From the NCBI RefSeq assembly GCF_029051645.1, contig NZ_JAACFS010000003.1:466009-530008 (forward strand): 64,000 nucleotides of DNA, given 5' to 3'. The notes beneath the pieces are model-generated. The model was not told the DNA's origin and did no database searches. It was given only the letters and a program-made list of their open reading frames with translations. How positions within the stretch are numbered: the first letter of the stretch is position 1; each line of letters starts with the position of its first letter. This DNA comes from Bradyrhizobium sp. CSA112 (lineage in GTDB: Bacteria; Pseudomonadota; Alphaproteobacteria; Rhizobiales; Xanthobacteraceae). A program made the position numbers and the translations under genes. Below are positions 29,282-37,235 of the stretch, piece after piece.

Positions 29282-29289
29282 ATGGTTAA
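29282..29289 (-). promoter_or_regulatory. TTAACCAT (CtrA-type) motif upstream of flbT
   Basis: ATGGTTAA on the plus strand is TTAACCAT on the coding strand of flbT, 72 bp before its start. The 8-mer is one of the forms in which CtrA sites occur. It is embedded in GGTTAACC, an 8-bp palindrome. Confidence 0.4.
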
Positions 29290-29378
29290 CCAATCGTGAA
29301 GATGCGATTAGTGCCCATTTGGCGGGGCTTTTCCGCACGTGGCCAGTAGAAGTACGGAATGAATTCGGTCGCGGCGAA

Positions 29379-29474
29379 GTGAGTACAAATTTACTAGCGC
29401 GTCAGTCGATCGCGGTGTCCGCGCTGGCGCTGGCCAACCAGTCGCAGCAGAGCGTGCTGCGGCGCCTGCGCTAA
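29379..29474 (+). pseudogene. Flagellin C-terminal relic
   Basis: A 31-codon frame beginning at a GTG reads STNLLARQSIAVSALALANQ and ends QQSVLRRLR before TAA at 29472. This matches the last helix of alphaproteobacterial flagellins (RQ-x-SxLALANQ-x-QSVL). The same frame stays open upstream to about 29301 but has no flagellin-like sequence, so the body of the gene is gone. The position, between flbT and flaF, is where a flagellin gene is often found. Apart from this relic and the two CtrA-like motifs, the 563-bp gap 29211-29773 shows nothing. Confidence 0.55.
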
Positions 29475-29680
29475 GGCGGGGACGGCAAACGATCACGGCG
29501 GCGGAGGAGGAAACTACCGCCGCCTTTCTTTTCGAATGTGGGATTCGATTCGCTCGAGAAACAAAAACGCCGAAGCGAAGAATTTGGGCTTCGATCTTAA
29601 TTCCATCAGAACCTGATGGCCGGCATGCTCACGCAAATATGGATTTTTTGCCGGACTACCGACACAATCGGTAACTCTTG

Positions 29681-29688
29681 CTAACCAT
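29681..29688 (+). promoter_or_regulatory. Near-match CtrA motif upstream of flaF
   Basis: CTAACCAT followed by ATTTAAAG, 7 of 8 matches to TTAACCAT, 86 bp before the flaF ATG. Weak on its own; recorded because similar motifs precede flbT, fliX and fliL. Confidence 0.25.
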
Positions 29689-29773
29689 ATTTAAAGGCGC
29701 AAGCTGTATGAAAGTTGGGCAGTTTTTCTGAAGTCCCCGCGGTCTTGCAAACCGCTCCCATCGAGGTTCGTGA

Positions 29774-30139
29774 ATGTCTAATGCAGCCCAGGCCTACGCG
29801 CGTACATCGCAAACGACGACGTCCCCCCGTGAAATCGAAGCGCAGGCGCTGCTGAAGGCCGCACGGCAACTCCAGGAAGTCCAGTCAAACTGGAACGGTC
29901 CTGACAAGGCCATGCACAACGCGTTGCTGTTCAACCGTCGGCTCTGGTCGATCTTCATGAGCGCAGTTGAGGCGAACGAGAATCCTCAACCGATCGAAGT
30001 GCGGCAGAACATCGCGAACATCGGCGTTTTCGTGATGAAGCAGACCGTCGACATGCAAATGAATCCGGATCCGGCCAAGCTGAAATCGCTGATCGACATC
30101 AATTGCAATCTCGCCGCCGGCCTTTCTGGTCGCGGCTAA
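29774..30139 (+). CDS. flaF: Flagellar regulator FlaF
   Basis: A 121-residue helical protein beginning MSNAAQAYARTS, with the FlaF features REIEAQALLKAARQL and ALLFNRRLWSIFMSAVE. FlaF is required for flagellin production or secretion in Caulobacter and rhizobia and acts with FlbT. It is followed 24 bp later by a small gene of unknown function. Confidence 0.93.
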   Translation: MSNAAQAYARTSQTTTSPREIEAQALLKAARQLQEVQSNWNGPDKAMHNALLFNRRLWSIFMSAVEANENPQPIEVRQNIANIGVFVMKQTVDMQMNPDPAKLKSLIDINCNLAAGLSGRG

Positions 30140-30162
30140 CCGGTTTGGGTGAGTGAGCCGCC

Positions 30163-30528
30163 ATGGCTGATCTCTGGAGCATTATATCGGCCAACTACAA
30201 GGCGGTAGGATTGACCGTTCCGTCCAAGACCCCGTATGTGGCGGTCGATCCCACGCTGTACGAAGGCAGCTGGAGCGGGAAATATGCCGACAACAAGACG
30301 TTCAAGTTCACGATCTCGAACGTCACCGGCTTTCGCGCCAAGGTGCAGTACCAGAGCGGCGGCACCAACAAGTTCCAGGAGGTTCTGATCAAGGACCTTT
30401 CGTTCCGGATCGGCGACACCAAGTTCACGCTATCCGCCCTTGGGAAAGCGGAGATCAAGAACGTTGTCACCGATCCGTCGAGCGGCCAGACCTATCTCGA
30501 CCAGGCCTACGCATCACGCGCGAGCTAA
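30163..30528 (+). CDS. Unknown protein in the flagellar cluster
   Basis: A 121-residue protein with no signal peptide or membrane segment. Residues 35-115 look beta-rich (YEGSWSGKYADNKTFKF, KVQYQSGGTNKFQEVL, FTLSALGKAEIKN), with a mixed N-terminal helix. It sits in the same direction 23 bp after flaF and probably shares its transcript, so a role in filament production is possible. No family was recognised. Confidence 0.7.
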   Translation: MADLWSIISANYKAVGLTVPSKTPYVAVDPTLYEGSWSGKYADNKTFKFTISNVTGFRAKVQYQSGGTNKFQEVLIKDLSFRIGDTKFTLSALGKAEIKNVVTDPSSGQTYLDQAYASRAS

Positions 30529-30546
30529 CGTCAGTCGTTACGTGTC

Positions 30547-30936
30547 CTAAGCCTTGCGATCGGTAACGCGAAGCCGCGTGGGCGCCTCTTTGGTCAAATC
30601 GAGCGTGTGGAAATAAGCCCGCCGGCGCAGCACGGCTTCCTCGGGAAACTGCTTCACCACCTGGCTCGTCCTGGTATCGATGACCTGGTAGACGACGGCG
30701 CGGGCGTCGCGGTCGATCACCACCTGGTTCGACTGGTTCGACACCGAAGCATTCGAAATGGAGACGCGGACGGCCGCGGAATCGGTGCTGGCGCGCGCGC
30801 CCGTGTCGGCTGCCGAGACACTCTGGCTCGCCGGCAGTTCGGTTGCGACCGCATGCTGTACCGCCTCGCTCACGTGCTGAACGATCGGCGCGGCAACCGG
30901 TGCCCCCACCGGTTTGATGTTGAAATCTGTACTCAT
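30547..30936 (-). CDS. FlaG-like protein
   Basis: A 129-residue protein. The second half, VVIDRDARAVVYQVIDTRT then QVVKQFPEEAVLRRRAYF, follows the FlaG pattern (D-x-G-x4-V-x-I-x-D, then IP-E-E). The first half is low-complexity Ala/Ser/Val. FlaG proteins affect filament length in other bacteria. It lies between flaF and the flgN-like gene on the minus strand. Confidence 0.65.
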   Translation of the reverse strand: MSTDFNIKPVGAPVAAPIVQHVSEAVQHAVATELPASQSVSAADTGARASTDSAAVRVSISNASVSNQSNQVVIDRDARAVVYQVIDTRTSQVVKQFPEEAVLRRRAYFHTLDLTKEAPTRLRVTDRKA

Positions 30937-31095
30937 GGCAGCCTCCGGGCTTGCTGCGAGTCAAATCCCAACCCCTCGTCGATCGCAATATAACCCGGCA
31001 CCTCTCAACGCGGTGTTAGGGAACACGCTGAATCCCGCCCTGACGCGGGCGCGCAAATTTGGTGAAAATTGTAGCTAGTTGAAAATCGCGATCGC

Positions 31096-31593
31096 CTACA
31101 GCGAGCGGCTGACCGAGAGCGGGGTGATGTTGCGCGGCCCCGGCGCGGTGCGTTGTCCCGAAGCCGTATAGGTGCTCGGAATGTTCTTGCGCTGAATCTC
31201 GGCGTTGACGCCGCGCACGATGCCTTCGGACACCGCGTGCGCCGTCGCAAGCACGGTGAGATTGATCTGCAGCATCGCGCGGAAGGTGTCGTGGTGGCGG
31301 CGCAGCGTGGTCAACAATTCCGGCGACACCTGCGCCAGATATTTTTGCGCATTCTTCAGATTCTCGACCGCGACCATGTAGCGGCGCGACAGCTCGCCCT
31401 TCTGATCTTCCAGCCGCATCGCCTCGCGAACGTTGCCGGCGCGAACCAGTTCGGTTTCGCGCTCGATGATGCCGAGCAGCCCGCTCATCACGTCCATCAA
31501 CTCTTCCGCGAGCTTGCGCGCCTCGGCCGGCGTGGATATCGCTTTTGCAGGTGCGGGTGCCGACGCGGTCTTTGCTTGAGGACTCTGATTCAT
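31096..31593 (-). CDS. FlgN-like flagellar export chaperone
   Basis: A 165-residue protein. Residues 23-125 are a long helical hairpin (LAEELMDVMSGLLGIIERE, EDQKGELSRRYMVAVENLK) typical of FlgN, which protects FlgK and FlgL before export. The first 22 residues are Ala/Pro-rich and the last 35 are polar and flexible. It lies 19 bp downstream of flgJ on the same strand and so is the last gene of a flgI-flgJ-flgN unit. Confidence 0.75.
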   Translation of the reverse strand: MNQSPQAKTASAPAPAKAISTPAEARKLAEELMDVMSGLLGIIERETELVRAGNVREAMRLEDQKGELSRRYMVAVENLKNAQKYLAQVSPELLTTLRRHHDTFRAMLQINLTVLATAHAVSEGIVRGVNAEIQRKNIPSTYTASGQRTAPGPRNITPLSVSRSL

Positions 31594-31612
31594 GTCGGGT
31601 TTTCCTTTTGGA

Positions 31613-31969
31613 TCAGCCGGCGCGGTTGGCTTGCTGCAGGATCAAGGTGCGGAAGACGTCGTTGGAAATGCCGATGCCGCCGGATTTGGCGAGGGATTTT
31701 GAGTATTCGTCCGTCAGCATCGAGCGCCAGACGCCGGTGCCGGGCGTATCGCCGAACGGGCCGTCGCCCTTGATGCCGGTGGTCATCTGCGAAAACATCG
31801 AGTTGAGGAACATCGCCTCGAATTCCTGGGCCTTGGCGCGTGTCTTTTTCTGCGCCTCGGGCGAAACCTTGGTCAGCGCGTCGGCGAGCTGCAGATCCTT
31901 GCGGCCGTTGATCAGCGAAGTCTTTTTCTTCGAGTAGGCGCCGATGCCATTGATAAGGCTCGTGTCCAT
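31613..31969 (-). CDS. flgJ: Rod-binding protein FlgJ (single-domain)
   Basis: A 118-residue protein covering only the rod-cap domain: KAQEFEAMFLNSMFSQM, DEYSKSLAKSGGIGISN and the end LILQQANRAG. The C-terminal muramidase of enterobacterial FlgJ is missing, as is usual in alphaproteobacteria. The ATG shares its A with the flgI stop codon (TAATG), so the two are coupled. Confidence 0.88.
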   Translation of the reverse strand: MDTSLINGIGAYSKKKTSLINGRKDLQLADALTKVSPEAQKKTRAKAQEFEAMFLNSMFSQMTTGIKGDGPFGDTPGTGVWRSMLTDEYSKSLAKSGGIGISNDVFRTLILQQANRAG

Positions 31970-33093
31970 TACATCACCTCGATGTCGGCCTGGATCGCGC
32001 CGGCGGCCTTGATCGCCTGCAGGATGCTGATGAGGTCGCGCGGGCCGATGCCCAGACCATTGAGGCCGTCGACGAGTTGCTGCAGCGAGACGCCGTCTTT
32101 CACGACCGCAAATTTCTTGCCGTCTTCGGAAACGCTGACGCCGGTGCGTGGCGTCACCACGGTCCGGCCGCGCGACAGCGGATTGGGCTGGCTGACTTGC
32201 GGGCTCTCCGAAATCGAGACGGTGAGATTGCCCTGCGCCACCGCGACGGTAGCGACGCGAACATCGCGGCCCATCACGATGATGCCCGAGCGCTCGTCGA
32301 TCACGATCTTGGCGGCGAGGTCCGGATCGACCTGCAATTGCTCGATCTCGGTCAGGAAGGCGACGACGTTGCCCTTGAACTCGGCCGGGATCGCAAGCTG
32401 CACTGTGGAGGGATCGATCGGCTCGGCGGTCTTGACGCCGAGGAAATCGTTGACGGCGGCCGCGATACGCTTGGCGGTGGTGAAATCGGCGTTGCGCAGC
32501 GCCAGCCGCACATTGGGCAGGCGATTGAGCGCGAATTCGATCTCGCGCTCGATGATGGCGCCGTTGGGGATCCGGCCGTTGGTCGGCACGCCGCGCGTGA
32601 CACTGGCGGCGGCCCCTTCGGCCGCGAAACCGGCGATCGCCAGCGAGCCCTGGGCGACCGCATAGACGTTGCCGTCGGCGCCGAGCAGGGGCGTGACGAG
32701 CAGGGTGCCACCCTGCAGATTCTTGGCATCGCCGAGCGCGGACACCGTGACATCCATCCGCGTGCCCTGGGTGCCGAAGGCCGGCAGATTGCCGGTGACC
32801 ATGACGGCCGCGACGTTGCCGGTTCGGATGGTGGCGCCGCGGATGTTGACGCCCATGCGCTCGAGCATCGCCTGCAGCGATTGCTTGGTGAAGGGGATGT
32901 TGTTCAGCGTGTCGCCGGTGCCGTTGAGGCCGACGACGAGGCCGTAGCCGATCAACTGGTTCTGCCGCACGCCCTCGATATTGGCGAGATCCTTGATCCG
33001 CGAGGTCGCGCCTGCGGACGAGGGTGACAGCGCCAGCATCACCAGCGCGGCGCAGGCCACCCAAATCAGTCTTGCCGAACGGATGCCGGGCAT
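31969..33093 (-). CDS. flgI: Flagellar P-ring protein FlgI
   Basis: A 374-residue periplasmic protein with a signal peptide ending near AGATS at 29. Conserved blocks are RIKDLANIEGVRQNQLIGYG, VVGLNGTGDT and the C-terminal LNGLGIGPRDLISILQAIK. It polymerises in the peptidoglycan layer around the rod. First gene of a flgI-flgJ-flgN unit, divergent from fliX across 265 bp. Confidence 0.96.
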   Translation of the reverse strand: MPGIRSARLIWVACAALVMLALSPSSAGATSRIKDLANIEGVRQNQLIGYGLVVGLNGTGDTLNNIPFTKQSLQAMLERMGVNIRGATIRTGNVAAVMVTGNLPAFGTQGTRMDVTVSALGDAKNLQGGTLLVTPLLGADGNVYAVAQGSLAIAGFAAEGAAASVTRGVPTNGRIPNGAIIEREIEFALNRLPNVRLALRNADFTTAKRIAAAVNDFLGVKTAEPIDPSTVQLAIPAEFKGNVVAFLTEIEQLQVDPDLAAKIVIDERSGIIVMGRDVRVATVAVAQGNLTVSISESPQVSQPNPLSRGRTVVTPRTGVSVSEDGKKFAVVKDGVSLQQLVDGLNGLGIGPRDLISILQAIKAAGAIQADIEVM

Positions 33094-33307
33094 CCTGTGC
33101 TCCCCTCGAGATCTTCAACCGGACCGCTGGCGCCACTCCCATGACGGCGGTCCGCCATTAACTATGCGAGCGCCGTGCCATGTCGCGGTTTCGATGCAAT
33201 GCTTTGATATTGCTGAATGTTCGCTGGGGCCATGATGCCGCGGCGGTTCACCACGATGGGCGAAACTGCCGCACGTCGGCAGATTTTGCCGGGCCGTTTA
33301 CGCGTCA

Positions 33308-33315
33308 TTAACCAT
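33308..33315 (+). promoter_or_regulatory. TTAACCAT (CtrA-type) motif upstream of fliX
   Basis: TTAACCAT lies 43 bp before the fliX ATG. A related TTAACTAT occurs at about 33158, nearer the divergent flgI start. In Caulobacter fliX belongs to a CtrA-controlled class. Confidence 0.45.
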
Positions 33316-33358
33316 AAGAGGGCGAAGGTCCCTCTACTCTCACGGCGAGATCACCACG

Positions 33359-33772
33359 ATGCGCATCTACGGACCGAACGGCACCACGCTTGGATCGCCC
33401 GCGAGCCACACGCGGCGAACCAGTTCGACCGGCTTCTCGCTGCCGGAAACGCCGACGACGCCTGAAGAGCCGCGCTCGGCCACAGCACCCAAGGCCGCCG
33501 GCAACATCGATGCGCTGCTCGCGCTGCAAGGTGTCGAAGATCCGACCGAGCGCCGCAAGCGTTCGGTGGCGCGGGGCAGGGGCGCGCTCGACGTGCTCGA
33601 CGAACTCAAGATCGGGTTGCTCTCCGGCAATCTCGACGCCTCGACGGTGAACCGGCTGCGCGACGCGGCCGCGAACTTGAAATCCTCCTCCGGCGATCCC
33701 GGCCTCGACGCGGTATTGTCCGAGATCGAGCTACGGGTTGAAGTCGAGCTCGCAAAGGCTGGACAGTTCTAG
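33359..33772 (+). CDS. fliX: Flagellar assembly regulator FliX
   Basis: A 137-residue protein with the FliX pattern: a disordered N-terminus beginning MRIYGPNGTTLG, then IDALLALQGVEDPTERRKRS and the helical region GALDVLDELKIGLLSG. FliX links completion of the basal body to activation of the sigma-54 regulator FlbD in Caulobacter. FlbD is not encoded in this window, but two sigma-54-type promoters are. It is followed by a palindromic repeat element. Confidence 0.9.
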   Translation: MRIYGPNGTTLGSPASHTRRTSSTGFSLPETPTTPEEPRSATAPKAAGNIDALLALQGVEDPTERRKRSVARGRGALDVLDELKIGLLSGNLDASTVNRLRDAAANLKSSSGDPGLDAVLSEIELRVEVELAKAGQF

Positions 33773-33779
33773 CTCCGAC

Positions 33780-33856
33780 TGTCATTGCCCGGCTTGACCG
33801 GGTGGTCGGCCGAGAGGCCGCGGCGTACTGGATGCCCGCTTGAAGCGGGCATGACA
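33780..33856. repeat. REP-like palindromic intergenic element
   Basis: The 77-bp element starts TGTCAT and ends ATGACA. It contains three hairpins: CCCGG/CCGGG (33788-33802), CGGCC/GGCCG (33807-33820) and ATGCCCGCT/AGCGGGCAT (33832-33852). This is the form of the dispersed palindromic elements frequent in Bradyrhizobium and Rhodopseudomonas intergenic regions. It lies between the convergent fliX and HxlR genes and may act as a terminator. Confidence 0.7.
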
Positions 33857-33868
33857 GCGGTGGTTGAG

Positions 33869-34258
33869 TCACGCCGCCATATCCTTGCGCGCCGCGTCGT
33901 AACGGCGCTGCGCGTTCAACACCTCCTTCAGATTCCTCTCCGCCCACTCCCGTAACGGATCGACGGCGTCGGCGAGCGTGGCGCCGAGCGGCGTGATCGA
34001 ATACTCCACCGTCACCGGCACGGTTGCGATCGCACGGCGCCTGATCAGTCCGTCGCGTTCGAGCGATTTGAGAACCTGGCTCAGCATCTTCTGCGAGATG
34101 CCTTCAATCGTCCGCCGTAACGCATTGAAACGCATCGGCTCGTCGCGCACGAGAAGCAGGATTAACACCGCCCATTTGTCGCCGACGCGATCGAGAATTT
34201 GCCGTGTCGGGCAATCGGCCGAATAAGCGTTCGGGGTTTTCGAATTGGTGGCTTTCAC
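33869..34258 (-). CDS. HxlR-family transcriptional regulator
   Basis: A 129-residue winged-helix protein. The HxlR signature includes DCPTRQILDRVGDKWAVLIL, with an N-terminal Cys (about 14) that acts as a redox or electrophile switch in relatives such as YodB and HypR, and ISQKMLSQVLKSLERDGLI as recognition helix. The start is taken as GTG at 34258, preceded by GGAGTAACCGCC; a longer frame exists but lies across the promoter. It is divergent from an NAD(P)-binding protein, the usual target arrangement. Confidence 0.88.
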   Translation of the reverse strand: MKATNSKTPNAYSADCPTRQILDRVGDKWAVLILLLVRDEPMRFNALRRTIEGISQKMLSQVLKSLERDGLIRRRAIATVPVTVEYSITPLGATLADAVDPLREWAERNLKEVLNAQRRYDAARKDMAA

Positions 34259-34372
34259 GGCGGTTACTCCGGCGTAATCAGGTGACCCAAAAGTGCTCTC
34301 TTCACACTTACATCCCTTTCGCCATCTAGTCACCATTAGATACCATATTCGCGTATCGCAAAGGAGACTTCC

Positions 34373-34984
34373 ATGAAAATCGCCGTCATCGGCGCGTCCG
34401 GCAATGCCGGCTCGCGCATAACAGCCGAACTCGCCCGCCGCGGCCACAGCGTAACCGCCATCGCCCGCCATCCCGAAAAGATCGCCCAGCAGGCCAACGT
34501 CACGCCGACCAGGGGCGACGTCATGGACCAGGCCGGCCTTGCCCGTTTGCTCGCCGGCCATGACGCCGCGATCAGTTCGGTCCACTTTCTAGCGAGCGAC
34601 CCGGTCAAGCTGATCGCCGCCGCCAGCGAATCGAAGGTTGGCCGCTACCTCGTCGTCGGCGGCGCCGGCAGCCTCGAAGTGGCCCCCGGGGTGCGGCTGG
34701 TGACGACCCCGGGCTTTCCCGTGGCATACAAGGCAGAAGCCGAGAAGGGCGCCGCCTTTCTCGATCTGCTCCGAGCCGAGAAGGAACTCAATTGGACCTT
34801 CCTGTCGCCATCGGCCCTGTTTACGGCCGGCGAGCGGACCGGCAAGTTCCGCCTTGGGACCGACCAGCTTTTGACCGCTGCCGACGGCAAAAGCTCGATT
34901 TCCTTCGAGGATTTCGCAGTTGCACTCGCCGACGAGATCGAGCGCCCGGCCCATATCCGCCAGCTCTTCACGGTCGGCTACTAG
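34373..34984 (+). CDS. NAD(P)H-binding Rossmann-fold protein (YwnB/NmrA-like)
   Basis: A 203-residue protein with an N-terminal dinucleotide motif IAVIGASGNAGS, a GD at about 50 and the YLVVGGAGS strand-loop near 95. It lacks the YxxxK of classical short-chain dehydrogenases, so it may be a reductase of the SDR-a5 kind or a redox sensor. AAGGAG precedes the start. Divergent from an HxlR regulator; the spacer has AAGTG/CACTT and GGTGAC/GTCACC inverted pairs. Confidence 0.85.
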   Translation: MKIAVIGASGNAGSRITAELARRGHSVTAIARHPEKIAQQANVTPTRGDVMDQAGLARLLAGHDAAISSVHFLASDPVKLIAAASESKVGRYLVVGGAGSLEVAPGVRLVTTPGFPVAYKAEAEKGAAFLDLLRAEKELNWTFLSPSALFTAGERTGKFRLGTDQLLTAADGKSSISFEDFAVALADEIERPAHIRQLFTVGY

Positions 34985-35021
34985 ACCGGCGGGCCGCTCC
35001 GATAGTTTTGCCTGTGCAAGG

Positions 35022-35044
35022 CCTTGGGGGAGGTACCCCCAAGG
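35022..35044 (+). terminator. Stable hairpin before dksA
   Basis: CCTTGGGGG-AGGTA-CCCCCAAGG, a perfect 9-bp stem, 37 bp after the stop of the NAD(P)-binding gene and about 97 bp before dksA. There is no T run, so it may instead be a leader structure of dksA. Confidence 0.45.
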
Positions 35045-35140
35045 GGACGGCCGATATTGTCTGTCACAACCCGCCGCTATATAAGGCCCGCGCGGACGGA
35101 CAATTTTCCGCCCCGCCTTGCACGTGAAGATGGGCTGGCC

Positions 35141-35551
35141 TTGGAAAAGTTGAAGAACTATCGACCCTCCGAAAAAGAGCCTTTCATGAACGACCGGCAG
35201 CGCGATTATTTTCGCGCCAAGCTGTTGGCGTGGAAGGACGAGATCCTGAGGGAATCGAAGATCACCCTGCAGACCCTTCAGGAAGAGAACGTCAATCATC
35301 CGGATCTCGCTGATCGCGCCTCTTCTGAAACCGATCGCGCCATCGAACTGCGCGCCCGCGACCGCCAGCGCAAATTGATCTCCAAGATCGACGCCGCGCT
35401 GCAACGCATCGAGGACAACACCTACGGCTATTGCGAGGAGACCGGCGAGCCGATTTCGCTGAAGCGGCTGGAGGCCCGTCCGATTGCAACGCTGTCGGTG
35501 GAAGCGCAGGAACGTCACGAGAAGCGCGAAAAGGTTTATCGGGACGAGTAG
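35141..35551 (+). CDS. dksA: RNA polymerase-binding factor DksA, one-Cys type
   Basis: A 136-residue protein. The coiled-coil tip DxxDxA is present as DLADRA (55-60), and ELRARDRQRKLISKID matches the following helix. In the zinc-finger region only Cys98 remains (YGYCEETGEPI), and the later pair is replaced by LSVEAQ. A one-Cys DksA that works without zinc is known from Rhodobacter sphaeroides. The TTG at 35141 is preferred because YRPSEKEPFMN is conserved; the alternative ATG is 35186. DksA with ppGpp controls stringent transcription. Confidence 0.92.
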   Translation: MEKLKNYRPSEKEPFMNDRQRDYFRAKLLAWKDEILRESKITLQTLQEENVNHPDLADRASSETDRAIELRARDRQRKLISKIDAALQRIEDNTYGYCEETGEPISLKRLEARPIATLSVEAQERHEKREKVYRDE

Positions 35552-35620
35552 GACAATGTCTGATGCCTGACGGCCGCGTACTGTCCGCGCCGCAGGCTGC
35601 AAACGAGAAAGCCGCCGCTG

Positions 35621-36409
35621 ATGGACAAAATTCTCGCGGCCGCACAGACCATCGCCACTGCCCGCCGCAATCGCACGCCGCTGGCCTCGCTTCCCGCTGA
35701 GCTCGCGCCCGGCGATGAGGCGGAAGGCTATCGTATTCAACGTGCGGTCCACGACCTGCTGCTGCCGCAGACAGGCGCCCTGGTCGGTTACAAGATCGGC
35801 TGCACCAGCGCGGTGATGCAGCAATATCTCGATATCCCCCATCCCTGCGCCGGTGGCGTGTTCGCCAAGGGCGTCCATGAGAGCGGCGCGAAGCTTCGCT
35901 TCGGCGACTACGTGCGCGTCGGCGTCGAATGCGAGATCGCGGTGCGGCTGGCGCGCAATTTGTCGCCGAGCGAAGAGCCGTTCACGGCGGAGTGGGTGAT
36001 GGAGGCGATCGAGGCTTATTTCCCTGCGATCGAAATCGTCGACGACCGCTACGTCAAATGGGAGACAATGGGCGCGCCGACACTCGTTGCGGACGATTTC
36101 TTTGCCGCCGGCTGCGTGCTCGGCAAGGCGGTTCCACGCACCAGGGCGCCGGATCTGCTCAAGGTCGCGGGCCGCGCCCTGATCAACGGCGAGGAAGTGG
36201 GCCGCGGCACCGGCGCCGACGTGCTCGACCATCCCCACAATGCGCTTGCCTGGCTCGCCAATCACCTGGCCGAGGAGGGTAAGGGCCTTCATGCGGGCCA
36301 GATCGTGCTCACGGGTAGTCTCGTGAAGACCGTATGGCTCAACGCCGGCGACAGCGTGAAGATGGAGCTCGACGGGTTGGGCACTGTGGCAGTCAATTTC
36401 CGGAATTGA
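35621..36409 (+). CDS. 2-keto-4-pentenoate hydratase-like protein (FAH superfamily)
   Basis: A 262-residue protein. Family features are VGYKIGCTS near 52-60, VECEIAVRLARNL near 105 and the metal-binding acid pattern E-x-E plus EIVDDRYVKW (about 139-148), ending with VLTGSLVKT. It resembles MhpD-type hydratases that add water to 2-hydroxypentadienoate. The next gene starts just after its stop, so the pair is an operon. Confidence 0.85.
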   Translation: MDKILAAAQTIATARRNRTPLASLPAELAPGDEAEGYRIQRAVHDLLLPQTGALVGYKIGCTSAVMQQYLDIPHPCAGGVFAKGVHESGAKLRFGDYVRVGVECEIAVRLARNLSPSEEPFTAEWVMEAIEAYFPAIEIVDDRYVKWETMGAPTLVADDFFAAGCVLGKAVPRTRAPDLLKVAGRALINGEEVGRGTGADVLDHPHNALAWLANHLAEEGKGLHAGQIVLTGSLVKTVWLNAGDSVKMELDGLGTVAVNFRN

Positions 36410-36418
36410 GTGGCGGCG

Positions 36419-37231
36419 ATGGCAGAGAGCGTTCCTTCGGTTCTCGAAGCCGAAGCCAGAGGTGAAATCGCCGACATCTATGCCGACATCCGGAAAGTTC
36501 TCGGCACCAGCGTGGTCAATCTGATCTGGCGCAACCTCGCGACCATGCCGGGTGCGCTGGAATGGACGTGGTCGACGGTACGGCCGCTCTATCTCGGCGA
36601 CGCGCCATTGCATGCCGAAGCCGTGAGGCGAACGATCGCGCTGCCGGATTGGCCCGGCTTCTCCACGGATACCTTGCTCGCCGCCGGTGTGGACGAGACC
36701 GAACGTGCGCTCATTCGTGGCGTGCTCGACAGCTATCAATACACCAACGCGCTGGCGCTCGTCGTGCTCTCGGCGCTGCTGGCGCATTACGAGCCGCGAC
36801 CAGCTGATACCGTGGCGCCTGCCGCGACCGCGCCAAAACCGTCCGGCGCCAAGATTCCGGAATTGCCGCCAATGGATGCGCTTGATCCCGAAGTGGCGGC
36901 GCTGGTCGGCGAATTGAATTCCTTCGGCGAAGACACCGAACCGCAACTGATCGCAAGCATGTACCGGCATCTCGCTTACTGGCCGGCCTACCTCGCGCTG
37001 GTGCGAACCATGCTCGCGCCGCTGCAGCGGGAAGGGCGGCTGAATGCGCTGACGCTTTCGACTCGCGCGCTTGGGTATGCCCATGGCGCGGTTCTCGCGT
37101 CGCAACTGAAACCTGCCACGCCGCCGGATACGCTGAAGGGCGCGCTTGCTTCCTGCCGCCTGTTCGTCGAACATCCGATCGCGCGCATGACGGGGCTCTG
37201 CGCCCTGATCCGGCGCGCGACGCCGGAATGA
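36419..37231 (+). CDS. DehI-like (group I haloacid dehalogenase family) protein
   Basis: About 270 residues in two similar helical halves: EIADIYADIRKVLGTSVVNL with IWRNLATMPGALEWTW in the first, and IASMYRHLAYWPAYLALVRT in the second. Such pseudo-repeats and the length fit the DehI family (non-stereospecific 2-haloacid dehalogenases), where most Bradyrhizobium members are untested. GTG at 36410, directly after the hydratase stop, is an alternative start to ATG 36419. An Ala/Pro linker lies at about 130-150. Confidence 0.7.
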   Translation: MAESVPSVLEAEARGEIADIYADIRKVLGTSVVNLIWRNLATMPGALEWTWSTVRPLYLGDAPLHAEAVRRTIALPDWPGFSTDTLLAAGVDETERALIRGVLDSYQYTNALALVVLSALLAHYEPRPADTVAPAATAPKPSGAKIPELPPMDALDPEVAALVGELNSFGEDTEPQLIASMYRHLAYWPAYLALVRTMLAPLQREGRLNALTLSTRALGYAHGAVLASQLKPATPPDTLKGALASCRLFVEHPIARMTGLCALIRRATPE

Positions 37232-37235
37232 GACG

